A stretch of DNA of 64,000 bases, from NCBI GenBank assembly GCA_948567375.1, contig OX419762.1:32752608-32816607 (forward strand), written 5' to 3'. The notes beneath the pieces were generated by a model, which saw only the letters and a program-made list of their open reading frames with translations, made no database searches and was not told the DNA's origin. Positions 1 to 8,600 of this stretch are shown one piece after another; within the stretch, counting starts at the first letter, position 1; each line of letters opens with the position of its first letter. The translations under genes and the position numbers were made by a program. The stretch comes from Lunularia cruciata (lineage: Eukaryota; Streptophyta; Marchantiopsida; Lunulariales; Lunulariaceae).

Positions 1-193
1 AGGCCGTCTACTTGGCATGCAATCTAAGTTAGTTGGAAGCTTCTAGAAGCTACCTATTTGGAGTGCAAGTTAAGCTAGCTAGGAAGCTTCCCAAGAAGCT
101 TACTATATACTTCTAGAATATTTTAGGCTACTTTGGCTTATTCTCTACTTCATTAGCCTTACTAACTATGTTGCTAAACTCCATATTGTTACA
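1..193 (-). repeat. Partial 3' LTR of minus-strand chromovirus Cm
   Basis: This is the reverse complement of the C-family LTR, whose intact form is seen in C1. It ends at 193 with the complement of the LTR start (TGTAACAATATGGA). The other LTR end lies outside the window. It is diverged from the C1 LTRs but keeps the same series of AAGCTTC/GAAGCTT short palindromes. Its partner, the 5' LTR of the same element, is at 31670-32076. Confidence 0.85.
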
Positions 194-560
194 TATTCCC
201 CTAGCATTAGTTGGTGATGTCCTTGTCGCCATTGAAGCTTCAAACTCATGGATGGCCATCTGTGCATTTTGGAGGTGAGAAAGAGATTCCCATGTGGTAT
301 CATGAAGGGGATACCCTTTCCAAAGGACCTTGTGCTCTGTATGTTGCTGGCGTCCTTGTTGAATGTGGCAACATGCAAGTATATGATCAACTTCATACTC
401 CTCATGATCATTGATATAGATGGAGGAGGAGGAAGAGGTTGGAAACAAGAGTAAAAAACAAGATTGGTTAGAAGCACATGGTTCAACTTGGAAAGGTGAA
501 AGATAGGGTATATGCACATATGATAGGGTAAGGCAAGTCCATAAGCAATAGGAGATATGA
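194..560 (-). pseudogene. Cm pol 3' end: integrase tail and chromodomain (broken)
   Basis: Read on the minus strand, this matches the C-terminal part of C1 pol: the end of the integrase, then a chromodomain with a VLWKGYPLHD core and a TW pair. As in C1, the reading frame continues into the 3' LTR, so the last residues of pol are LTR-encoded. The upstream remainder of this pol lies at 22360-25605, because element A is inserted between the two parts at 561/566. Several frame breaks and the absence of the N-terminal parts make it a relic. In a working element it would tether the integrase complex to chromatin. Confidence 0.85.
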
Positions 561-565
561 TTGGG

Positions 566-1298
566 TGTAATACCAATAGCTAGCCATATGATCTAGATGT
601 GAAATTTTGGTTTGGTAACATCTAGAATGATGTTATACATGATGATCAAAATAGATCAGATAGAAGTATCACCAAAAGAGTACTTTTACAAATAGAGCAA
701 AAACCAAAATAGACTTGAGAACCTTAGAACCAATAGCTAGACATATGATTCAAAGGTGAAAATTGGTTTGGTAATATCTGGAAGGATGTTACACATGATG
801 GACTAAACAGATCAGAAAGAGGTATCACCAAAAAGGAACTTCTACTGGTAGAGTAGGAACCAAAATATGCTTGAAATCTTTGAAGGCAATTTCAAAGACC
901 TAAACGGATGAATTAGGCCTCGAAAATGTGCACATTCCCCCCCAATGGAGGAGAAGCTAGCCTTCCCTTCCCTCTGCTTTCTCTCATCAAGAGCTTTCCA
1001 ATGGTACCTTACGTGATTTTGAGACTCCTACAAGAAGATTCCCTAAAAGATTCCCTCTAGTCAAAGCTTGTTTGACCAACCTTACAAGACCTAGATCGAC
1101 ATGTCACCCATCCAAGTAAGTAATCCAAGGGTGAAGCTTGCTGACATGTCACCTATCTGTGCGCCTAATCCTATGGTGGAGCTTCCTTGGAGGAGATCCT
1201 CTTTGTCTATATAATAAAGAGAAGGTGCTCCTTTGGGGCACCAAATGTTGAGTGTGTAATTTGTGTTTTCTTTCTGCTCTTGTCCTTGGAGTATTACA
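566..1298 (+). repeat. 5' LTR of element A (B-type LTR)
   Basis: This 733-bp LTR starts TGTAATACC and ends GTATTACA. Inside are two diverged copies of a tandem unit of about 156 bp (the GGTAACATCT motif repeats at that interval) and a short C-run. A TATA-like TATATAATAAAG lies near 1210. The same LTR type occurs at 21626-22359, 25606-26316, 28636-29638, 30870-31620 and 32182-32915. Confidence 0.85.
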
Positions 1299-1299
1299 A

Positions 1300-1310
1300 T
1301 GGTATTAGAG
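1300..1310 (+). other. Primer binding site of A (degraded)
   Basis: TGGTATTAGAG begins two bases after the LTR end. It resembles TGGTATCAGAGC, complementary to the 3' end of initiator tRNA-Met, with one C-to-T change. The intact form is present in C1 at 16194. Confidence 0.6.
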
Positions 1311-1438
1311 TGAGTGTCTTAGTCCAAGAGAGTGGATCACCCCTCTTGGAAGAGCACAAACTACTAAAATTGAGTAATTTGAGGTGGAGAACATAGAGTA
1401 ATTGCTAGACTTAGGAAGGACTTTAGAGAGTGGACGGG

Positions 1439-1660
1439 ATGGATGCACCGAGAGAACAATTCCCCGCACCTAGCTTTCCATTCCCAAATCCATTCCGCAT
1501 CAAGGTTATGTACATCTAGCATGAGAAAATGAGGGTATTGCTAGTTTATCACTTTGGCACAGAATTCATGGATAGGGTGATGAACTCACCAAACCCGGTG
1601 ATTCTACCTGTGGTGATATATGACAAAGAGTAGGATTTGACAATCTACATTCTATTATGA
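1439..1660 (+). pseudogene. Leader module copy 1 of element A (two stops)
   Basis: This small pre-gag reading frame begins ATG at 1439 and runs to TGA at 1658. It is broken by TAG codons at 1517 and 1631. It shows the pattern shared with the other leader modules in this window: MD start, a proline-rich NPF segment, FRIK, then G-x(12)-P-x-I-x-PVV-x-Y and a closing IYIL. I do not recognise it as a known domain. It is followed five bases later by a second, open copy (1665-1868), so it probably arose by tandem duplication of the module. A chance open frame is unlikely given the exact 12-residue spacing between G and P. Confidence 0.55.
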
Positions 1661-1664
1661 TAAT

Positions 1665-1868
1665 ATGGATGTAAATGTCCCAAATCCTCTTCCTTTCAAC
1701 ACTCAAGTAGAAATCCGTTATGTTGTGAGACCAAAAGTGATGTTTAGAGATTTTGTGGTTAGGAATTTTGGCAAGGAGTATTATCAACAAGCGGAAGCTT
1801 TTGAGATCCCAATGGTAGTTCCGATAGTTCATGCGCCTTCAAGAGTGATTATATTGACTTTGTATTAA
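1665..1868 (+). CDS. Leader module copy 2 of element A (67 aa, open)
   Basis: An uninterrupted 67-codon frame ends 33 bases before the gag start codon at 1902. Its start (MD, then NPLPFN) matches the start of the C1 leader ORF (MD, then NPLPPN) although the two elements belong to different LTR families. It keeps G-x(12)-P-x-V-x-P-x-V and ends IILTLY. Function is unknown. It could be a separate leader peptide, a matrix-like piece of a former longer Gag, or a translation-control upstream ORF. The host element is dead, so this copy is probably not expressed in a useful way. Confidence 0.55.
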   Translation: MDVNVPNPLPFNTQVEIRYVVRPKVMFRDFVVRNFGKEYYQQAEAFEIPMVVPIVHAPSRVIILTLY

Positions 1869-1901
1869 AGTAGACATTAGCAATTGAGTGTTGCACAAAC
1901 C

Positions 1902-2355
1902 ATGGATCCGTAGTTACAAGAGCTTTTGCAAGGAATGCAAGGGATGTTAAATGAATTTTGAGAGATTAAGATGACCATGGAGACATTACAAAATCAAGTG
2001 CAAATCCTCAAGAACGATCAAGCCATGCAAGAAGAAAAGCCATCTCAAAACCCAATACCTACGACTGAAGTACTTAGAGAGGCACCTATGCCTTTCAACC
2101 CTATCAACGATGAAGCCACATTGCTACTCTAGATGAAGAAGACCTACAACATTGAGGCTTACAAGGGGCAGCGTATGATGGGAGTAGTGGAAAATTAGAT
2201 CTCAAGAATGAATCGATATTTTTGATTGTTTTCAATAGAGATCACAAAGCATGCTATAGGCGTGTTTTCATGTGGGTACTTGATCGATAAAGCCCTCACA
2301 TGGTATGTTGCTTGGGAACAATCTATGTTGGTAGAGAGAAGGGAGGTCACATTGT
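1902..2355 (+). pseudogene. Element A gag, N-terminal part (broken)
   Basis: The ATG at 1902 starts a frame with a coiled-coil-like stretch and then the capsid hallmark ALTWY...WEQS..ERREVT. In-frame stops (for example TAG at 1911, fourth codon) and frame changes break it. It stops matching gag near 2355, where a minisatellite-rich insert begins. The gag continues near 12440. The normal product would be the structural capsid protein of the virus-like particle. Confidence 0.7.
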
Positions 2356-2364
2356 CATCGGGAA

Positions 2365-3371
2365 AATAGCCCACGTGTACCCTTGAGGCTTTTGGGCTTT
2401 GAGGTAAAGGACTGGAAAGAAAGGGTTTGGAGAGAAAGGCCTGCTGGGAGAAAGGGAGAATTATCAAAGGGCTAGGGCTTGGCCAGGAGAGAAGGGGAAT
2501 TTTTGAAAGTGATTGCTGGGCAGAAATTGGGAGAGAACGGCCTGCTAAAAAAACAAGAGAATTATCAAAGGGCTAGGGCTTGGCCAGGAGTGAAGGGGAA
2601 TTTTTGAAAGTGATTGTTGGGCAGAAATTGGGAGAGAAAGGCCTGCTAGGAAAAAGGGAGAATTATCAAAGGGTTAAAGCTTGGCCAGGAAGGAGAGAAA
2701 TTTGGGAAATTTTTGAGTTGGACAGGAGAGGTTTTGGCAGGAGGAGAAATTCTCAAGAAGCTGGAGGGTTTGGACAGAGGAACACACACAGGGGGAAATT
2801 TTTGAGTTGGACAGGAGAGGTTTTGGTAGGAGGAGAAATTCTCAAGAAGCTGGAGGGTTTGGACAGAGGAACACACACAAGAGGGAAATTTTCGAGTTGG
2901 ACAGGAGGGGTTTTGGCAGGAGGAGAAATTCTTGAGAAGCTGGAGGGTTGTACAGAGGAACACACACAGGAGAGAAATTTTTGAGTTGGACAGGAGGGGT
3001 TTTGGTAGGAGGAGAAATTCTCAAGAAGCTGAAGGGTTTGGACAGAGAGAGAATGTGCAGGAAATTTTGAGTTGGACAGAGAGAGAATGTGCAGGAATTT
3101 TTGAGTTGGATAGGAGAGGGTTTGGCAAGTTAGAAATTCTCGAGAACTGAAAGGGCGGACAGAGGAAGACACACAGGAGAAGGAATTTTTGAGTTGGACA
3201 GGAGGGCTTGAGAGTGCAGGGGAGAGAAATTCTCAAGAACAGAAGGGTTTGGACAGAGAGAGAATGTGCAGGAATTTTTGAGTTGGACAAGAGAGGGTTT
3301 GGCAGGAGAGAAATTCTCAAGAGTGAAGGGTTTGGACAGAGAGAGAATGTGCAGGAAATTTTGAGTTGGAC
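2365..3371 (+). repeat. Purine-rich minisatellite block (left part)
   Basis: Two kinds of irregular tandem unit follow one another. About three units of roughly 101 bp are marked by GGCCTGCT (2438, 2539, 2640). Then come many units of about 80-100 bp, each with GAGTTGGACAGGAG, GAGAAATTCTCAAGAA and GGTTTGGACAGAG. Several frames stay open through it on both strands, but they are repeat artefacts. The block is split by element D at 3372 and continues at 11202. It lies inside the gag of A, so it is part of a separate insertion whose ends I cannot define. Confidence 0.75.
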
Positions 3372-4063
3372 TGTAACACCCATTTGTGCATGTGTGTGGT
3401 ATTGTGATATTTAGCTTGGTATTACAAGTACTTAAGAGATATTATTTATATAGAGATAAAGGATGGTTCTATATTAGTCATGGTTAGCTAAAGTTAGTCA
3501 TAGCTAAGATAGATGGGACCTTACTTTAGAGGAAGTAGAAAAGATGAGCACCACTATTTTGGATTTTAGTGTGTTGACTTGGTATTATTCCTAGGTGTTT
3601 GGCTTTGGGGAAAGAGTTGAGAACTCTTGGGCCCGCAAGCCTTTTTGTTTTGGATTCTTCTTTAGTCCAAGGATAGCCCATGTGAAGGAATCCTTGCTTT
3701 AGTGGTTGGGTCAAGATAAGACCACATGCTTAGGGGAATATGCCCATGTGAATGGATATTCCTTTCTACTTTTTGACTTTACTTGACTTTTAGTCTAGTA
3801 ACTTGAGTTACTACGGTAATTAGTAACTTTGGTACGTAACTATTTCACAAGTATATAAACAAGGAGTGAGGAGGTACTCATCATCCTTTCATTTGCAACT
3901 ATCTCTCTCTCATTGAGTTCTCTAGTGAGCAATGTCTTGAGTCTTGGAGTGTTAGCCTTGGAGGAGTATGATGGAGTTGGGGTTCCTTGCCTTCTTAGTC
4001 CATGGTGCGCTACCATAATAGCCATCAGAGGTTCATCCTGAGTGAGAGACAGGCCGGCTCACA
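3372..4063 (+). repeat. 5' LTR of element D
   Basis: This 692-bp LTR starts TGTAACACC and ends GGCTCACA. A TATATAAA box lies at 3852-3859, about 210 bp before the LTR end, so transcription probably starts near 3880. It is essentially identical to 10510-11201. Confidence 0.92.
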
Positions 4064-4067
4064 TTTT

Positions 4068-4084
4068 TGGTTCCGTTGCCGGGA
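4068..4084 (+). other. Primer binding site of D
   Basis: TGGTTCCGTTGCCGGGA starts four bases after the LTR. It resembles the tRNA-Asp-type site of Athila elements (TGGCGCCGTTGCCGGGGA) and differs from the initiator-Met site used by the chromoviruses here. The exact tRNA cannot be named without the host tRNA set. Confidence 0.7.
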
Positions 4085-4104
4085 CCTCTCTAGAAGGCAA
4101 GATA

Positions 4105-4275
4105 ATGTTCCGCGTCCAATTCTACATTAGGCAGAAGGAGGCTATGAGAGCTCACTTGGAGAGAACATTAGGAGAGGAGAGGGCTGAACTTATGTTAGAG
4201 AACCAAGATCCATTTGTATACCCTGTAGTTCATTATGATGTCTTTGAGGTGATTTTGTACATCTTGTACACATGA
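4105..4275 (+). CDS. Leader module copy 1 of element D (56 aa)
   Basis: The ATG at 4105, about 20 bases past the primer site, opens a 56-codon frame beginning MFRVQFYIR. It shows the shared pattern of an FRVQ start, G-x(12)-P-F-V-x-PVV-x-YD and an ILYILY end. The frame is also open upstream into the LTR, but those residues look like read-through of the primer site. The host element is intact, so this frame has stayed open in a copy that moved recently. Function is unknown, and no signal peptide, zinc ligand or clear membrane segment is visible. Confidence 0.6.
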   Translation: MFRVQFYIRQKEAMRAHLERTLGEERAELMLENQDPFVYPVVHYDVFEVILYILYT

Positions 4276-4923
4276 GAGGAATTGGAGAGATTGTGTGAGG
4301 TGGATTGCAGATTTTGGGGATTAAGGTGATTTTGGGCAAAATCTCAAGTTTGAGATCTGGACTTGAGATTTCTACACATGATAGCTTGGGTTATCTTTCA
4401 ATTAGCACACTTGAAATTATTGAGAGAGCTTCTATGCGCACTGGGCTAGAATTTTTGAAAGTTGATAGGGTAAAGTGCTCCCGCAACTGCATGCTCTCTG
4501 GAAAATTGTACAGAGTCTGCCATTTCTTCAATGTTTAGTGAATTGTCCTGAAAATTTCCAAGAAAATTCAGTGCATTGTATCCTACCTGGTGCCACAAAA
4601 ATTAGAGAGAGATCATTTTTGCGCAGTGCGTTATGAGTTTTTGAAGTGAGGGGGGTGGTTTTCAGACCAAATCTAAAATATGGGTGCTGAATAGAAAGGT
4701 GTCTAGGCCAAATGGCTCGATGAAAAGATCTAAAATTTTGCAGGGAGGGACTCCCTAGAGTTGTGATCAAGTGTGGAAAATTTCAAAGGACTGTGACATA
4801 TTAGTTGGGAGATTTGAGTGACATTGTGAGGAAGGGTCAATTCTGCAGAGTGGAGATCTCATGCATGAGAAGTTTGAGATCAACAAAAAGCATGTTTGAG
4901 TGTTTAGATTCATCTTGGGGAAC
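4276..4923 (+). other. Leader of element D, no clear coding
   Basis: This 650-base stretch between the first leader module and the zinc-knuckle ORF is purine-rich. It contains only short, unconvincing frames (for example 4305-4538). Packaging and dimerisation signals of the RNA would be expected here, but I cannot point to one. Confidence 0.4.
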
Positions 4924-5397
4924 ATGGAGAGTCATCAAGAGTGGAAATTGAGATTATGCAAGGTTCCCCAAGGGTTTGAGGTGATTGTAGGGGTGGATTT
5001 GAGGAAAAGAGAGTTTACAATAGAATTTGAAGAGAGTGTTGAGAGGATCCAAAAACCTACACCACTTGGAGGAAAGAGTGAGTCTAAGTGCTTTCTATGT
5101 GGAGAGAAGGGACATAAGGCAAGTTCATGTCCATTGACCTTTGAGAGCAAGAGATTGAGGGAAAGGAGAGGCTTACTTGACTTGGGTTTGCATGTTGGAC
5201 CTTCTTCACCAAGATTGGGAGGGAGAAGATCTAAGACCAAGGAGTTGTGTGAGGTTTGTGGAGTTGAAGGACTTCCAAAAGGACATGAGTGTAGTGGAGT
5301 AAAAGCACTTTTGGAAACTTTGGTGAAGGATCTTGGAGAGAGTCTTAATACAGCTACAGAAATACTACCACCTTCATCAGCTAGTTCTCAAGATTAG
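4924..5397 (+). CDS. Zinc-knuckle ORF upstream of gag-pol in D (157 aa)
   Basis: I start it at the ATG at 4924 (MESHQEW); the frame is open slightly further up without an ATG. The middle carries a retroviral-type CCHC knuckle (CFLCGEKGHKASSC, C-x2-C-x4-H-x4-C). Further on is a second Cys/His cluster (CEVCGVEGLPKGHEC). The N-terminal third is a basic and acidic mix with no domain I know. The gag-pol ORF has its own CCHC knuckle, so this is an extra nucleic-acid-binding protein. The TAG at 5395 is followed two bases later by the ATG of the next leader module (5400). Ogre elements are known to have an extra ORF before gag, but I see no basis to call these homologous. Confidence 0.7.
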   Translation: MESHQEWKLRLCKVPQGFEVIVGVDLRKREFTIEFEESVERIQKPTPLGGKSESKCFLCGEKGHKASSCPLTFESKRLRERRGLLDLGLHVGPSSPRLGGRRSKTKELCEVCGVEGLPKGHECSGVKALLETLVKDLGESLNTATEILPPSSASSQD

Positions 5398-5399
5398 TG

Positions 5400-5564
5400 A
5401 TGGAGATAATCTTTCAACTTATGGATAAACTATCCATGAGAGTTAGATTAATATGCACTCTAGGATTTGATGTTGCTATAGAAATCTTGGAGCAACCTGA
5501 ACCTTTTGTGTTCCCTAGAGTGGATTATTCTCAGATGGTGTTAGTCATGTATATACTCTATTAG
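5400..5564 (+). CDS. Leader module copy 2 of element D (54 aa)
   Basis: The ATG at 5400 lies two bases after the stop of the zinc-knuckle ORF, and the frame runs to TAG at 5562. The pattern matches copy 1: a start rich in I/L/M, TLG, exactly 12 residues, then P-F-V-F-P-x-V-x-Y and a final MYILY. Copies 1 and 2 of D share TLG, PFV and YILY but little else, so the duplication is old. It ends 70 bases before the gag-pol ATG. Function is unknown. Confidence 0.55.
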   Translation: MEIIFQLMDKLSMRVRLICTLGFDVAIEILEQPEPFVFPRVDYSQMVLVMYILY

Positions 5565-5570
5565 TAATAG

Positions 5571-5630
5571 AGTGAGAGAAAAAAAAAGAGGAAAAAAAAA
5601 AATTGAGAGAAAAGAAAGATAGTGAGGGGT
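5571..5630 (+). promoter_or_regulatory. A-rich polypurine tract before gag-pol start
   Basis: The 60 bases before the gag-pol ATG (5635) are almost all purine, with an uninterrupted 29-base purine run at 5574-5602. Polypurine A-rich sequences act as internal ribosome entry elements in some plant RNAs (crTMV). A similar role here would let ribosomes reach gag-pol past three upstream ORFs. That role is inference. Confidence 0.35.
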
Positions 5631-5634
5631 TAAG

Positions 5635-8600
5635 ATGGGGAAACTTCCGGTTTTCTTTGGCAAGGATGGAGAAGATGTGGAGGCCTTTGTGAGAGACTTC
5701 AAGAGAGCTTGCATAGGAAACAATGAGAGGAGGAAGAATGAGTGGGCCTCATTATTACCAGATTTCTTTGAGGATGCAGCACTTACATGGTATGAGTCAG
5801 AATACCAAAAGAGAGAGAGGAGAGAGGGGGAAGAGGAGTCTTGGGAGACTTTGACTTCAGCACTCATTGAGAACTTTCTTCCTGATGAGAGTTATGAGAG
5901 ATTGATGAGTGAGGTTACATTTCTCAAGCAAGGAGATGGAGAGAAAGTGAGAGTCTATGTGGAAAGAGTGGAAAAATTGGAGTCCAGATTTCGCATAGTG
6001 TTGAGGAAGGGTGGGGATGATGTGGAGACTACAATGATTGGCATAGGGGCCATGCTCACCAAGAATTTTGTGGGAGGATTGAGACCACAAATTAGAAGCA
6101 AGGTGAGATATGAGAAACCTTCTTCCAAGGTTGAAGCTATCAAGATCGCAATTCGTATGGAGGAGAGTTTGGAAGGGGATGAAAGTGATTTGGTGGTGAA
6201 GGAGGTTGTGCATCCTCCTCAAGGCTACAAGTATGGTGGAACTTCTGATACTTTGGTGACAAGGGTTGCACCACAAGTAGTAGTTGCTCCAGTTCTTGCA
6301 CCTCCACCAAAAGATCCACTCCAAACCATCACAGAACAACTTGCGGATCTCAAGATCAATGTGGTGCAATTATGGGAGAAGAGAGAGGTGGATCAGAATG
6401 TAGGGAGAGGGCCTAGGAGTTATGGAAACCATCCATATAGAGGAGGCCAACCAGCCAACAATTTCAATGATAGAAATTGTTTTGGTTGTGGGGGAAGAGG
6501 CCATATCCAAAGGAATTGCCCAAATTCCACTTACCATGGAGGAAGGGGTTATGAGGGAGCCAATAGAGGGAAAGAGGGAGGTAGTGAAACCCAAGTGGCT
6601 CCTAATCCCAACAAAGGTAAGGGGATAGCATCCATAGATGTGGTTGAGAGCAAGTATGAGAAGGGAGAGTGCTCAAACTCCAAGGGTCCTAATTTGGAGC
6701 TTTTGGCACAAGAGAAGAAGAGAGCTCATTTTGCAGAGGATGTTCACTCTTCTCAAGGATTTACTTCAAGCAAGGATACTCCTATGTCTACTAGGAGCAC
6801 TCGCACCTCAACACCATCAACAACAAAGACTCCAAGGAAGAAGTTGGGGATGGAGGACTTCTTGATCTCCAAGCAACAATGGAACTACAATGTGTTGGAG
6901 GATGTTGGTAGTCACAAGGCTAACATCACAGTGGGCCAATTAATTGCTTTGAACCCTACCTTGAGAAAGGAGCTTAGAGGTGGTTTGAGTTCTACAAGGA
7001 GCAAGAAGAAGAAGAAGGCAAAAGTTCCAATATCAATGGGGGTGGTGGATGCCAAGCCAGCACCATGGGAAGCTTGTGAATATGCCTCCAAGATTGATGT
7101 GAGAGTGAATGGTCACAACATCAAGGATGCATTGGTTGATGGAGGATCAGCAGTGAATGCCATGTCAGAAAGGTTGATGAAGAAGTTGGGTATGATACCC
7201 TCAAGAGCTTCAACATTTGTGGTGAGCATGGCAAACAAGCAACAAGTTCGACCAGTAGGAGTGATGGATAAGGTGGTAGTTTCAGTTATGGGAGTTCAAA
7301 ATCTCATGACTTTCCAAGTCTTGAAGGATTCAAGCTATGACTTACTTCTTGGGAGGCCATGGTTGAGAGCAGCACGCACAACTGATCGATGGCACAAAGG
7401 GTACTTAAGGATTGGGCCATCAAACCATAGAGTCACTGTTCCTGTGACTAACACCACCAACACCTCACATTCAGATACCCCATCTTCTGATTATTGGGAA
7501 TCTGATTCAAAAGGAGGAGCTTCAGGTGTGGACACAAGCATGGAAGAGGAGACTTCCACGGAGGAGGATGAATCTGAATCTGATTCAGATGTGTATCCTT
7601 TGTGTGCTATGGATTTTGCACCTAAGCCAGAGGTTTTGAAGGACCCAGATAAATCACCATTGACACTTGAGGAGGTAGAGAGAAGGTTATCTACCCTCAA
7701 GTATGGCCCAAATGTTACCAAGGAGGAGAAGGTGAGATTTGAGGAGATTTTCTGCAAGTTCATCCATGTGTTTGCTTTTAGTTACAAGGATTTGAAGGAA
7801 GTCACCTTGGAGGAGCACAAGATAGAGGTGGAGTCACATGCAAGACCAATCCGCCAAAAGCAACGTCGCATTAGCCCACCAATATCTTTGGTTGTGAAGG
7901 AGGAGATTGATAAGCTCAAGGAGGCTGGATTTATCTTTGAGGTGGAGAATTCAGAATGGGTGTCTCCAATTGTCATTGTGAAGAAAAAGAATGGCAAGCT
8001 TCGGGTATGTGTGGATTACAAGAAGCTCAATGCTGTTACCAAGAAGGACTACTACCCATTGCCATTCATTGATGAGATCTTGGAGGAGGTTGCAGGTCAT
8101 GAGAGGTACAGTTTTGGAGATGGTTATAGTGGATATAACCAAATCAAGATTGCACCAGAGCATCAACAACTCACCACATTCACCACACCTTGGGGAACTT
8201 ACGCTTTCAAGGTCATGCCTTTTGGGCTTTGCAATGCTCCAGCCACATTCCAACGGTTCATGAACAAGGTATTTGAACCTTTCATTGGGAAATTTGTGAG
8301 AGATTTCATTGATGACTTTTGTGTCTATGGGAGCAAGGAGGAGCACTTTGAGCACCTAATCAAAGTCTTGCAACGCTTGGATGAGGCAAATGCATCACTC
8401 AACCCAGAGAAGTGCATTTTTGGATGTGAAGAAGGTCTACTTTTGGGGCACATCATCTCCAAGGATGGAATAGCAGTTGATCCTGAGAAGGTGAGGAAAA
8501 TCTCAGACCTTCCATTCCCTTCAAGCTTGACAAAGTTACGCCAATTCTTGGGAATGGTTGGGTACTATAGGAGGTTCATCTTCTCATTTTCCAACAAGGC

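Noticed and set aside
2580-3414. Overlapping frames of 70-140 codons on both strands
   Set aside because: They are open only because the minisatellite unit lacks stops in several frames. The peptides are repeats with shifting frame and have no family features.
5857-6369. Minus-strand frame of 170 codons inside gag-pol of D
   Set aside because: It is a shadow of the gag coding strand. It has no start context or domain, and the plus-strand protein explains the codon pattern.
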